Shown here piece after piece: positions 48,661 through 64,000 of a stretch of DNA of 64,000 bases. Source of the DNA: Ancistrus triradiatus (Eukaryota > Chordata > Actinopteri > Siluriformes > Loricariidae); NCBI GenBank assembly GCA_025084515.1, contig JAJAGP010001329.1, positions 124,001 through 188,000 of the forward strand, written 5' to 3'. Made by a program: the position numbers and the translations under genes. A model generated the notes under the pieces. That model made no database searches. It had not been told where the DNA came from and saw only the letters and a list, made by a program, of their open reading frames with translations. The number at the start of each line of letters is the position of its first letter. Position 1 is the first letter of the stretch.

Positions 48661-49490
48661 GGTTACAGATTACATCAGTGACACACAATAGGAACTAAAC
48701 TGTACAACAACAGGAAAAAGGGAAGGCAGTCCGATTTGTTTAAAGCCACAACAGTCCGAAAAATTATTTCAGCTTTTTCATTTTTCACTTTCAAAGATCA
48801 GTGCAGGCTAAATATTGCTTTATGTATTATGACGATGAAAGGGCAAAATAATCCTTTAAAGAATACATTATTATTATTATTACTACTACTACTACTGACT
48901 AGTGCGTCCTGCTGAGTGAAGTAAAAATAAACCCAAATTATTTACCACAAATTATTTACCCCAATATTTCATAAAACACCAAATTAAAAGCAAATTATTA
49001 GAAATTAAAATCTTCACACGAAAGCACCAAACGTGTGTGTTAATTGTTGTTCATAAAATAGAGGAAAAACTCAACAACATACAAGTAACACTACACAAAT
49101 GTATTAAAAAAGAAAAAACGTGCGTGTCATTAGTTCTGACTAAATTATACTGGAAATTAAAAATAAATAAATAAATTTAAAAAAAAGCTCACCAGGACAA
49201 CGGCATGGTCTTAATGTAGATTAATGCATGATCAAGAAGTACAAAGTTAAAAAGTAGACGAATATATTAATCTATTAATACATTAAATATATTAAATGTA
49301 TTAATATGTCTAATATCAATATTTTAAACATACAATTATATAAATAAATAAAAATGAATAAGAACTGTGCACCAAATTATTCCTCGTCATTAATTAGGAT
49401 TTCTCGTTAAAATAGCAAATTAAAATGCAAATACATAAGAATTTATTTATTAGGGAAACATTTACTATCGAAAACTATGGCGTTAATAAT
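48661..49490. other. Gene-free AT-rich sequence
   Basis: No exon or repeat apart from a short (ATT/ACT) tract near 48870. Confidence 0.35.
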
Positions 49491-49668
49491 AATAACTATA
49501 ATAACACTACTACTACTACTACTACTAATAATAATAATAATACATTAACATCATCATCATCATCATCATCAGTAGTAGTGTATAATTATTATTATTTATT
49601 ATTATTATTATTATTATCATCATCATCACCACTTCTACAACCTTTATTATTATTAGTAGTAGTAGTCG
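49491..49668. repeat. Compound trinucleotide repeat (ACT, AAT, ATC)
   Basis: Successive blocks of ACT, AAT, CAT, ATT and AGT trinucleotides. Open frames here (poly N/T/S/L) are artefacts. The stretch 49669-50099 is unique. Confidence 0.85.
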
Positions 49669-50099
49669 GCCTATCGGTTGCGAGTTCAAACCCCAGGCCT
49701 GAATGTTATTTGCAGGTCACAGTGCTTTATGTGTGGAACCAAATGATTACTATAATTATAATAATAAATAACAGCAGGGGGAGGCTCGGCCCCTGTCTGG
49801 TTGTGTTTGGGCATCTCGGGTTAAATGAGCATCGGCCCGGCCCTCACCACACGCAGGCAGGGATTTGGGCCACTTTTGCCTCACTAATACAGATCGCTGT
49901 AAGATATCCATCCTCCACTTTCATCCCAGTACATCTAATACATATCTAATCGGCCCTGCAGGGGGTCATCCCACCTCTGAAGCACTTATGACTGCGCCAT
50001 CAGCACCCATAATCCCACAAAAACTCACCCCCACCCCCCACACACGCACCGCAAACCTTCCCGGGATTAGTTACACTAATTTATCTGATTGATGCTCAA

Positions 50100-50340
50100 C
50101 ACAAAGTTACATTTCATTAGGTAAACAAGTGCTAATTGCACCAATTAGATCCCGTAATCGAGTAATGGACCGGTTAATGAGATATTAATGAACAAAGCGA
50201 GTCATTAATTAACACACTGATGAGATTGATACATTAAGGTGGGGTTCAGATTTTAAATGAATTATGATCATTCAATTAAACAGACGTGATTACGGTAATG
50301 ATATCGCGCCCCTGAGATCAAGCTTTATGACGAACCTAAT
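50100..50340. promoter_or_regulatory. Homeodomain-core cluster (candidate enhancer)
   Basis: At least a dozen TAAT/ATTA cores in about 200 bases, e.g. gctaattgcaccaattag, gttaatgagatattaatg and cattaattaac, in unique DNA 2.4 kb upstream of dmbx1 exon 1. Conservation untested. Confidence 0.35.
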
Positions 50341-50419
50341 GGTGGCAGCGGGTTGCCAGATCTGCACACGCCCGCACGAAATAACACTCTAGATCTCACT
50401 CACAACGCACGCCACAAGA

Positions 50420-50700
50420 CCTCTCAAGGTGTCTTGTGGTATCTGTCAGTTGCATCGTGTTTGTTTGGGAATTAGGAAGCCAGGGCAACACCTTGAACTC
50501 GGTCTCGTGTTCCTCGAACCGTTCGAACAATTTCCAATTTTCCTGCTGAAAGAAGACTGCCATTAGGAAACACTTTTAGCAAAAAGGGGTGCACTTGGTC
50601 TGCACCTGTTTAGTTAGGTGGTACGTGTCAAAGTAGCGTCCATATGAATGTGGCATGGTTTCCAAGAGCATCACACTGCCAGGGTTACTCATTTCACCTG
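50420..50700 (-). mobile_element. Tc1-like transposon fossil
   Basis: The antisense text caacaccttgaactcggtct, cctgctgaaagaagactgcc, aggtggtacgtgtcaaagta and gagcatcacactgcc is that of a very common fish Tc1 element. The frame is destroyed. The stretch 50701-51269 is unique. Confidence 0.6.
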
Positions 50701-51269
50701 GTGTTTAATGCTTTAGCTGATCATTGTATGCAACTCCCTATGCAATTCCCTGCTAAATCGAAGACCGTCCCGGACCAGGGGCCAAATAATCACACCCATT
50801 TACAGACAACCACACCACACATATTTAGGGCAGAACATCCCAAGTTCCAACTCACAACAAGCACCAAACCAAGGTCTGTGGACAATCAACACGACCTTCA
50901 ACTGCAAAAGTGGTTGCCAGATTTCACTCAACGCATTATGTTTTACCATAAATAGTCACATTTTGTGATAAACCTGTAAGTTCACCTCCTTGCATCAGGC
51001 AGTAAAGTTTCTGCAGGGTAGCGGTGATTCTTTTTAAACTACAAACCCTAAAACAATTTTTAAATCATATATGAATCATTTTTTTCTCTACAAGCCCTTT
51101 TCCAGAAGAGCATGTAAGCTGGTCCTAGGGGTAACGATGAAAGGACACAGATATTTATGACTTATCCTTAAACTAACTAGTAGTCCATATATTTTTTATT
51201 ATATTCTCTTTAATTCTTCTCTCTCAATTTTTATAGTTAGCTTCTATTTAAAGTAAACGTCGTTTCATT

Positions 51270-51475
51270 CTGAATAATAAAATCCAAGCCGCCCAAAAAG
51301 GTCTGGTCTCTTTTTGAATCTTGTTCCTCCCGAGGTTTCTTCCTTATAATCTTTAGGGAGTTTTTCCTTGCCACTGTCACCCTAAGCTTGCTCAATTAGG
51401 GTCTAAATTTGTAAGGCTGCTTTGAGACAAAGCTCCGTTAGGGAAATGTATTTGATTTCACTCGAAGAGGACCCT
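51270..51475 (+). repeat. 'cctcccgaggtt' family copy 4 (best preserved)
   Basis: gttcctcccgaggtttcttc, agggagtttttccttgccac and ggctgctttgagacaaagct. The most complete of the four copies. The stretch 51476-52137 is unique with no exon. Confidence 0.65.
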
Positions 51476-52137
51476 GCTCTGAGAGAGCACCTTTATGCTG
51501 GCAGTTCTGCATTTAGTAGTGGTAAAGGTCCGGGCTTGTTTGGAGTTTGGTATGTTCTCTGTAAGGTTACACCCGAAAATCAATAAACTTGGGAAACACC
51601 ACCCTTATGGTCATGAGAAGTTTGAATCAAATTGACAGCACTCAATAACTGACTGGGCTGATGCTCTTTAATTGCTCCAAGGTGTGGGGAGCAGGACAGA
51701 ATGCATGCCATGGTGCCAGTCTGCCATGGGGCATCACTAACACAGTAAAACCTGTTACGTTTCCACTGTAAATGACCTGCAAGTGGAAAGAGGCATAAAT
51801 GACACCCTTGTATGCAGTTTGCAATCTATAAACTGAAGTCATTACTGAAAAGTTCAGTTGTGGTCATGATTTGTCCGTTGATGAGTATTTTCTGTTTCTG
51901 CGGCAGTTAAAGAAGTTAATGATGCATGTGAGATACGAAAGGGGGTTTTAAGACGACCAAGATCGGCCCCAATTTGGGAATGGCGTAACTAATGTCAAAC
52001 ACGTGACGTAAACGCTATTGCATAGAAACACCGGGTCACGTCTGCTCCAGTCAGTCGACACGTCAGACAGCTTCAGACTACAAGATCACAATTCCTAAAA
52101 TTTGTCTCCAAACAAAAACAGCAAACAAGACCATCAG

Positions 52138-52268
52138 TGGTGGTGTAGCGCAAGTACCGGACTATTCACTAGAAGGTCGATGGTCCAAGTCCTGGCACTG
52201 CCAGTCAGTGCAAGGTTCTGAACCCTCATGTGCTGCTCTTGAATATTGAAATGCTGGAAATGTAAAGA
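52138..52268 (+). mobile_element. Degenerate tRNA-derived SINE
   Basis: gtggtgtagcgcaagtaccg (A box), gatggtccaagtcctgg (B box), tail attgaaatgctggaaatgta. A decayed copy of the family at position 20, 500 bases upstream of dmbx1 exon 1. Confidence 0.6.
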
Positions 52269-52384
52269 GTTGACTCTCCGAGGTAAATAAACTTAAAGAA
52301 CTCTCTCACATGCACAGTCAAGGCAAGCAAGTGCTCTGAACAGGAGGTCGGTCCATCTCAGGGCTGGGTAAGAGTCATAGAGGA

Positions 52385-52617
52385 CTGTGCAAAAGTCTTA
52401 GGCCACCAATATATTTGATATACCATTGTTTAAGCAAGGGTAACAGTCAAGAAACCACCTTTCAGAAGGGAACAAGGTGAAAATGATAAGATATGCTAAA
52501 GCTCACAAAGATTGGAATGAAGATCAGTGGAAGAGAGGACTATGGTGATGAATCATTACAGTATTGTAAAAAACAACAAATTCAATGGTTGCCTAAGACT
52601 TTTGCACATCACAGTGA
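52385..52617. mobile_element. Deleted Tc1-like element with TIRs
   Basis: Ends actgtgcaaaagtcttaggc and gcctaagacttttgcacatc are inverted repeats. The interior gctaaagctcacaaagattg can be read AKAHKDWNEDQW, a Tc1 transposase motif. It is an internally deleted copy 150 bases upstream of dmbx1 exon 1. Confidence 0.7.
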
Positions 52618-52743
52618 CATCCCATGCAGTGAGTTCTGAGACCTTACTAAATCAGTAAATCGTCTACAAAGGGGTTGAAACTTTTGCACACTTTATGGTT
52701 ACCCTAAGCCTAACCCCGAAGGCAGTGGTTCAACAGAATGTAG

Positions 52744-57405
<4,662 letters not shown>

Positions 57406-57566
57406 GCGCCCCTGAACGAGAACTCCAGAACGTCGTCACGCTCGGCTACGGCCGCACGGACTGTACGTGTAGATACCACCCCGAGAGACTTCACCGGCCT
57501 TGAGTGGATCAGTCCTCATTTCTGAGCCACGCCTCGTACCCAAGTTTCAGCTTACATAAAACTTAA

Positions 57567-58204
57567 AGGTGCAATACTGTATTTTCCAGATTATTAGGCA
57601 GGTCTTGCTAGATACACCATCCAAATATTCAGAATCTTTCTCCAGCACATTTATCAACGTACAGTCACAAAGCAGATGGACAAACCAGTTTAGACCTCAA
57701 AAGAGCAGAGTGTGGAGATTTGGAGGAACCAGGCTCATGGTGAGAGGCGACGTCGAGCCAATTATGTAGTACCTGCTTTGAAACAAATACAGGATTTATT
57801 TGCAGCACTTCAAATTGGTTGCAAATTGGCACTTTTGGCCTGCCATGACCAGAACCAAATATCTACTGAAGCATGATTTATCGTAATGTACACTGGGCAG
57901 TCTAATACTGAAGCCCACCACTGCAAGGACGCGGGTTAGAGTCCCGGTCGTGCCTTCTGTGACCTGTGGGGATAGGTGCTGTAGACCCCCATGACCAGCA
58001 CAAAGCAGGGTTAAACAAGAACATGAATAATACATCAATAAAAAATTATATATATTCAAATAACCGCCAAAGTTAAGCAATAACTTAAAATTCACTGGAA
58101 CTAGTGTGTCTACATGGTCTGGAAAATATGATGCATATATAACTGGCTGAACTGTGCAGTAAACAAGTCCCTCCTGACACACGTTAATGTTACTTACTGC
58201 ACCT
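57567..58204. mobile_element. TTAA-flanked DNA transposon in dmbx1 3' region (638 bp)
   Basis: Ends aggtgcaatactgta and ttacttactgcacct are inverted, each directly bordered by TTAA (57563-57566 and 58205-58208), the target of piggyBac-type transposases. It contains a tRNA/SINE-like scrap (gggttagagtcccggtcg) near 57931-57948. No transposase frame. Confidence 0.6.
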
Positions 58205-58239
58205 TTAATATCAGCATACGTACAAATCCCTCCACGTTC

Positions 58240-58560
58240 CTTTCATGCAAGTGGCACTTTTAACAGTTTTAATTCAATTAATCCGGGGCTTGATTTACAC
58301 CTTATTACATAACTGCATACGTATAGTGTAAATCCCTGCTTAATTAAACCTGACTAATTTACCTGTTTAAAGCCCGGCGTTAAACCGTGTTTAACTGCAA
58401 ACGGCTGGTTAATTAGGAGGGCACCTCAGTGGCACCATATGCAAAGCGTTTAATTACATTTGGCCCTGGGCTGAGCGAGGAAGGCAATTACAGCCCATGC
58501 ATATCATTTCAGATCGCTGTACATCTGATGCTCGGGGGGGTAAATCGGTTTTTGTTTCAG
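58240..58560. promoter_or_regulatory. Homeodomain/POU-core block 3' of dmbx1
   Basis: ttaattcaattaatccgggg holds a TAATCC K50 site (58279-58284). Further text includes cttaattaaacctgactaat, ctggttaattaggag and the octamer-like catatgcaaagcg. Unique DNA between the stop codon and the distal poly(A) signal. Candidate autoregulatory or Otx-responsive element; inference. Confidence 0.35.
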
Positions 58561-58743
58561 TGCATGTTAGTAACGTGACAATTTCCCACGAGGAGACAAC
58601 CGGATTCTAATAAAGAGCCATTGTGTAACGACAGTATTTATTAAGGTTTTGTTTTTTTAGTCCATTTTCTCCGTGGGAACCATTAAAGCAGCTCTAAGCA
58701 CTTCGTCTCTGCTTTGTGTCTGTAAAGTTTGACTCTGTATATA

Positions 58744-58749
58744 AATAAA
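58744..58749 (+). terminator. Proximal poly(A) signal AATAAA
   Basis: AATAAA in the context ataaataaaagtc, about 1.34 kb after the dmbx1 stop, followed by T-rich sequence. It is an alternative cleavage site. Confidence 0.4.
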
Positions 58750-59071
58750 AGTCTTTTATCCATAAATGTTGGTAAGACAAATGTAAAGTTCTATGTTTTA
58801 GATGGAGAAGGGTCGACCCGCGTCCTGTATTCCAGTAACTGTGCAGTGTAAGATTTTTCTTTTAATGGGACGCACGGTCGTCCTGTGTGAAATATTTAAC
58901 CTCAGTCTGGTCGTATTACTGTAACTGGTTCCCATTGTTGCTGTGGTTCTAAAGTCTGACTCTCGCACTGTTGATCGCAGAGAAGTGAAGTCGTAGTGTA
59001 ATCTGGTGCGGAGTGATTATGCATTTTCTCTATTGCAACTGTAGGCTTGTTAACTTCGAAAACATGACTTC

Positions 59072-59077
59072 AATAAA
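59072..59077 (+). terminator. Distal poly(A) signal AATAAA
   Basis: AATAAA with a GT-rich downstream element (acgtgtgtcgtt) about 20 bases later, the normal layout of a cleavage site. Cleavage is predicted near 59095. This is the best candidate 3' end of dmbx1. Confidence 0.55.
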
Positions 59078-59095
59078 ACATGGCTTGATCTGTAC

Positions 59096-59295
59096 ACGTG
59101 TGTCGTTCCTTCAGCTCCATCTACATCATCTCCTGAAACCAGCTTGGATTAACGAACTGTTAGACTTTACTCTTTTTTTTTAGGATTCTTTATAGAAGTT
59201 TATTTGTTTAATGTAAAATTACTTCCAAATCAGAGGCATCACTATAGACTTACGAATTTGGGGAGAGGGAGGGATCTAGATGGAAGCACCACGTT
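59096..59295. other. Gene-free downstream flank
   Basis: Nothing recognised. Confidence 0.3.
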
Positions 59296-59935
59296 CAAGC
59301 CAAAATGATTCATGATTCAGTGATTCAGATTCACGATAGCTCTTGCTCAGTGCAGATCTGTGCTGTGTTTTTCTTTATTTTTACATCTACAGTACTGTAT
59401 TCTTAGTGCAAACTAATCTCCATGGATTCTAAAAATATTAGCAAACCGAAAGGAAAACAGGAACTGACTTATGCAGAACACAGGCTACAGTTAGCATTAG
59501 CAGCTATGCAAGTGCCCAGAGTTCACCAATAGAGTAAGTGTTTTGCTTTACTTTTTACTTTCAATCCATGACTCACTAAATGACATGACATTTTAAAACC
59601 CTTTATTATAAATAAGCTTTGTGGTAATGACATTGGGTAGCTGTAGGTTAATGTAAGTGTTAATGTGGAATCGGCTCCTCTATGATACAGTACTGACTCT
59701 ATTAAACTCATCAGTTCATGATCCATTTAGCTTATGATGGATTTGTGGAACATATCCCCATCATAACTCAGGAGCTCCTGTACAGTACAGCTCCATTAAT
59801 GCTGATAATCTTATACAGGGGGATTTTCTGGGGATCTGGAACCCATTCATTCAATTTGCATTATTCCTTATGGGAAACATTTGCTCGGTACTCCTCGTTT
59901 TCGGTTCTCGATGAGCCTTCTGGAACGAAGTTACC
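59296..59935 (+). mobile_element. Tigger/pogo-like repeat, rearranged
   Basis: tgattcagtgattcagattc, cagtgcagatctgtgctgtg and aaaccgaaaggaaaacagga match 53280-53460. The later part (ttatgatggatttgtgg, aggagctcctgta) matches 27590-27625. The terminal ctcggtactcctcgttttcg near 59885 resembles the inner terminus of the 27415 copy. Confidence 0.5.
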
Positions 59936-60744
59936 CTGCAAAACTTGTGTTAACTGGAGGTTTCACTTAAAGAAGCATCATCAATTTCAGTTTACTAGCA
60001 AAACACTAAACAATAACCTACATTGTTCCTACATTCTCATTTTATAACTCAACAATAACCATGCATTAATTGCACTGAGATTCCTAAGGACAATCTAATC
60101 TCAAAGTGGACGCTCTAAATCTACAATAACGCACTTAAAGTAAAAATTCTAATTATTGCACACTGAAGCAATCTTGCTTTGCTTATGTCTCCGTGTAGTA
60201 GCTGCTTATATAAAAGTGATATTAAAACCTAAACCAATGACAATAATACAGCAATTCATTGAATGAAAATGTGTGAGTACACACAAAGTAAATACAAGGT
60301 GAGTGCGTAACGATATACAGAAAAAGAGAGTATGGGAGAAAATGGGGAAGCAAGGTAATCTGGTGAAATAAAGTCGGTTTGGGGGACATAAGCCATCCCC
60401 CGATGAATAAGCGAGCCATTATGCTGAAGAATGACGGCCCGGGGCCCTGATTATGCCGCCATTATATCTTAAACAGCGTGGTTTGCCAAAACGCATAAAC
60501 CCTTTGCTCCAGTAGAGAGGCCCTCTATTGAGTGTGTGTTTTACCAGAGGCACGATGCTGCCGTCCCCGTCATGTTCACCATGCCCTTGCCACGGCTGCT
60601 AACCGCCTTTTTAAGCTTCTTCTGCCAACCTTAAATACAGCTGATAAACTAGGTGTCATCTATTCAGTCTACTTGGGTCGAGAGTCAGCGTGAAACTGTA
60701 CACGCCTAATATTCATAAAATTCAGAGGGTTTCTCATCCATGCG

Positions 60745-60788
<44 letters not shown>

Positions 60789-61044
60789 TACTCACAGGCC
60801 CTGCAGCACTTGTTAGACATTGTAATATGATAATAAAGGTCAAGGTCAGATTGCTCGTTACCATTTCTACATCCAGGAAACAATCAGCCGCTGCTAAGCA
60901 CCCTGACACAATAAGTGACTTACACAGGTTATTATAGAGTTCAAATCAAATCAACACTAGCAAGAGGGGCGAGGAGCAGCTAAAAAATGCTGATGTTAAG
61001 TGGCATGATGATCCAGAAACATTACCACAGTTAGGATGGTCTTT
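59936..61044. other. Gene-free sequence with (CA)n
   Basis: A (CA)n tract lies at 60746-60786. The stretch 60420-60610 is unique and GC-richer (acggcccggggccctgatta, gccgccattatatc). No exon. Confidence 0.4.
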
Positions 61045-61433
61045 TCTAGAGTACTATAATGTAAATATAAAGGGTATCGTGCAAACGACGCGTAAATGCG
61101 TCAAAGATACAGCCGAAAACATGAGTGGAACGCTACCATCTACACAGCATCTTTAACGCCACCGGACTTTTAATTGATGGAAATTCACCATAATTATATT
61201 AAATACAGGAACGTACCATTAGGACCCTGTGTAGGTTAAAACCATAACACTTAAGTGTTGGACCTGATACTTTAGTTTCTGAATGTGAACCAGTTATATA
61301 TACTCTGACTAAAAAACAAAGCATCCAGATGTGTAGATGACAAACGATTACAGGTGTGGTCTTTGTTCATACATAAAGTTTAATTCGATTCCAACAACTA
61401 CTCCTTGGAGCATTTTTTTGGTCAGCGAGTGTA
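61045..61433. mobile_element. Two Tc1-like terminal scraps
   Basis: The stretch 61058-61100 (gtaaatataaagggtatcgt, gcaaacgacgcgtaaatgcg) matches the end of the fossil at 3885-4380. The stretch 61300-61433 (aaacgattacaggtgtggtc; ttttttggtcagcgagtgta) is the inverted end of the 34686/18170 family. Confidence 0.55.
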
Positions 61434-62619
61434 TGAAATAACCAAGCAAAGCTTATAAGGGCGCATCGCAACTCGCTTGCGGTTCCGTTCTTAATAAAGT
61501 GCTACATATGGTAAATAAATCAATCTCTCACTCGACCCTATAATTAAGCACAGTTGGAACTGGCGTAGCCGTGTTCTTTTATTGCTTCTCCACACAGCGC
61601 GTGACACATCACCAGCTAAAGCATGAATCTATCGATCAGCAAACAGCATCCAGCAGAGAGCTCGGAGGTCTTTATTTCATTAGAGACAGACAGACTTAGA
61701 AATCAGCCCTTAAGCATGGCCAGCACGGAAATCACAGTGTACCATTCAATCAGCTCCCGCCACCCCACCACAACCCCACCCCCTCACTCGCTCCCCTTTC
61801 TTCAAGCTGCTAAAGGTTTTAGGTGCATGGAGAATGAAAGCTGCCAGCGTCAGGAACGCGCTCCATTGAAGAAGTGACAGGCAGTGCCAGAATATGATCC
61901 TAATCCTGTTCCCAGCATTCTCTTAGCCCGCTGGCATTGCAATTTCTCCGCATACTCTCCGGCCTGTGAACTGGCCTAAATCCCTCTAATAGCACATAGC
62001 CCAGATACACATCAAAGTGCTCCTGGATACCAACACAGGCTTTCAGAGCGTCCTGCCGGCCGGGCGCTGATCTCAGACCAGCATCCAACCTCCACTCCAC
62101 AGTAGGCATCGACATACTGACCCACTGTTAAAGATCCCCCTAAACTCTGCTTGCACCATATAGAAGTTATGAGAAATAAAGGATTCCGATTGGCTGTCAG
62201 GGCTGCATTACGTCTTTATTTTGTAGATCCGACTTACTCTCTCAATTGGTCACAATTAGTACCTTTGTTAAACATTTCTGTTTGACTCTATTCCTCCAGA
62301 CTGGACATGAATAAAAATTTTGCTAGAAAAATTAAACGTTTCTTTTCGTCAAGACAGGGTGAGGAAATTATCCAACTTTGCCCATTGCACATGTAACAAG
62401 TAGCTTTAATGTAAAGCAAAGACAGATTGAGGGACGTTTCTGAAAAAAAAAACTACATATAATTGTTTAACTATAAATTACATATTATACAACTTAATTG
62501 TAATAACTGAATTGTATTTTTATTTAAAAGTCTGTACCTACACATGTATAAGAGACTTAAACATAAGATAAAATGATTGAATTCCATGGCACCTGTTCTG
62601 TATATTTTAATTCTGTTCT
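61434..62619. other. Gene-free unique sequence
   Basis: The stretch 61540-62130 is unique with mixed GC and could hold a conserved element. The stretch 62200-62619 is AT-rich. No exon. Confidence 0.35.
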
Positions 62620-62870
62620 TGCTGTAGTTAAAGATGATTAAGATGATAATGTATTTATTTGTATGTTTTTTTGCAGATGCCTCATGTAGTTTGAGTACAA
62701 ACCATGAAGCAGCCTCAGTGTCATGGATCTGCATCTCTCACCCTCAATAAAGGACATCCTGCTTCAGAAATTAGAGTTAGAAAGGCTTTTTAAAGAAATA
62801 CTTCAAGTACATTTAGTAGCCTGCACTTTCACACTTCTACTTGAGTAAAATATATAAATCATGATTTAGT
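62620..62870 (+). repeat. Dispersed repeat shared with 5990-6330
   Basis: tttttgcagatgcctcatgt, cctcagtgtcatggatctgc, aagtacatttagtagcctgc and ctacttgagtaaaata. Same order as the copy 56 kb upstream. Confidence 0.6.
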
Positions 62871-63489
62871 TTGTTCTGTTACTTAAGATCTTGTGTTCTT
62901 CTGCCACCTCTATGAAAACAGTGCATGCAGATCATGACGATACAGATAAGCGTTTAAGGCCATATCCTGCCATGGAGTCCAATTCCTTACAGATTTACAG
63001 ATCAGCCTTCTCTTTAGGCGACGTGGAGGTCCGGCGTGGGCGCATTAGCATTCCTGATGAATCCACACGCAGCAGAAGGAACAAATGAACCCGGCACAAA
63101 GTGAGTGCGGGGGGCAAAGGGGACTGCGGGTCGTGACAACAGGTGATTGAACCGGGTGCTGAAGGGGTCGCCCTCTTTAGCTCCAACGCTCCTTTTCTGA
63201 TTCGGTCCTTTCCCTTTTTTTATCCCTCTGTTATCGCAAGCTCACTTAATCCTCTTAGGGGCGAAAAGAAGCTTTTTCTTTCTTTTTTGGAAAAGGGGGA
63301 CGGCAGCACTCCAGCGCCTGTCACCGAGGTGCTGTTTCAGTCACACATAATTACGCATCAATGGCGCGCTACACACAGCTTTTCAAAGAGCACAGGGCAT
63401 TGTGGGTATGTGGAGGGAGGCCAGGTCTGTGTGTGAATGCAGCACACCCCGATTAAACCTGCACTCGACACGGTTAACAGAAATTCACC
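62871..63489. other. Gene-free unique sequence
   Basis: The stretch 62990-63380 is unique and moderately GC-rich (ggcgacgtggaggtccggcg). No exon or repeat recognised. Confidence 0.35.
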
Positions 63490-64000
63490 GAGAACCAGTC
63501 GCTCACGTCGTCAAGTGAGGTCGTAGCCATAGGAGCGTAATTATCTAATCAGCCAAACGTGTGGTAACGTTCACATCAACCATCAGAACGGGGGGAAAGT
63601 GTGACCGCTCTGATTTTGACCGTGGCACGACAGTTGGCACTAGACAGGCTGATTTTCACACACAGCAGTCTCTAGAGCTGCTCAGAATGCTGCAGTAAAG
63701 AAAAAACATCCAGTGAGAGGCAGTTCCGCAGACAGAAATGCCTCATTGATGAGAGAGGACTGACAGAAAGGCCACGGTAACACAGATAACCACAACTGTG
63801 GTCAACAGCAAAAATCTCAATGCAGAACATGTTGAACCTTGAGGCAGATGGGCTACAGCAGCAGAACACCATGTCAGGTTTTACTACTGTCAGCCAAGAA
63901 CAGAAAGCTGATCCTGCATGTTGTATACAGATCCAATTTGTTGTCGAAGGGTTACAGAAACATCAACTATCTCTGACATGGACGTTCATCCAGTCGGGTA
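63490..64000 (+). pseudogene. Tc1-like transposon fossil, cut by the window end
   Basis: ttttcacacacagcagtctc, tagagctgctcagaatg, cagtgagaggcagttccg and ccttgaggcagatgggctac belong to the family also seen at 21345 (-) and 53690. Reading frame is broken. The remainder lies beyond the window. Confidence 0.65.

Larger units (their letters stand above)
57406..59095 (+). other. dmbx1: dmbx1 3'UTR / 3' flank
   Basis: Non-coding sequence from the stop codon to the distal poly(A) signal. It contains a TTAA-flanked transposon starting 162 bases after the stop, a block rich in homeodomain cores, and two AATAAA signals. Whether the whole 1.7 kb is transcribed as 3'UTR cannot be told; a nearer cryptic cleavage site is possible. 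Confidence 0.5.

Noticed and set aside
49425..49949. 174-codon frame starting in the trinucleotide repeat
   Set aside because: Poly Asn/Thr/Ser/Leu from repeat translation; no domain and no splice context.
57588..57606. Resemblance of tgtattttccagattattag to the terminus of the 29807 TIR element
   Set aside because: Similarity is short, and the surrounding element has its own TTAA-bordered ends; no matching second terminus was found.

Overview
This window looks like teleost fish DNA, probably an ostariophysan (catfish, characin or carp-like). The reasons are its many fish-type repeats: tRNA-derived SINEs with an L2-clade (UnaL2-like) tail, several Tc1/mariner fossils, fold-back DNA transposons, long CA/GA/ACT microsatellites and a 'caaccacctagcaacacc' minisatellite. 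No bacterial-style operon, viral genome, CRISPR array, rRNA or true tRNA gene is visible. The species cannot be fixed from the sequence alone.

Only one cellular protein-coding gene can be supported: dmbx1 (diencephalon/mesencephalon homeobox 1), on the + strand. It has four coding exons, 52780-52933, 54379-54557, 54834-55209 and 56999-57405. All have canonical GT/AG junctions and compatible phases, and together they give an intact 371-residue protein. The protein has a K50 paired-like homeodomain (residues 66-125) and a C-terminal OAR motif. A likely non-coding first exon with a CCAAT/TTTAAA promoter lies about 8 kb upstream (44626-44849), and poly(A) signals lie at 58744 and 59072. Paralog a versus b was not assigned.

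Layout: 1-9 kb is repeat-dense (SINE, degenerate 'gagtccaagtc' satellite with two nested transposons, Tc1 fossil, minisatellite) and contains a CpG-rich block at 6.8-7.2 kb. The stretch 9-28.5 kb alternates unique, GC-richer blocks that resemble developmental non-coding elements with transposon fossils. The stretch 28.9-31.4 kb is an ACT/AAT trinucleotide-rich island carrying a SINE and a 523 bp TIR element, followed by a LINE tail. The stretch 32-34 kb holds AC and GA microsatellites and an AT-rich tandem array of roughly 150-180 bp period. The stretch 34.7-44.6 kb holds more Tc1/SINE fossils and unique blocks. The stretch 44.6-59.1 kb is the dmbx1 transcription unit, whose introns and 3' flank have been invaded by at least five DNA transposons. 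The stretch 59.1-64 kb is flank with repeats, ending inside a Tc1-like fossil.

Interpretation: a large, gene-poor flank around a brain-patterning homeobox gene usually holds cis-regulatory elements. Several blocks rich in homeodomain cores are flagged, including TAATCC sites of the kind bound by K50 homeodomains such as Otx and Dmbx1. Their conservation and function cannot be shown without alignments.
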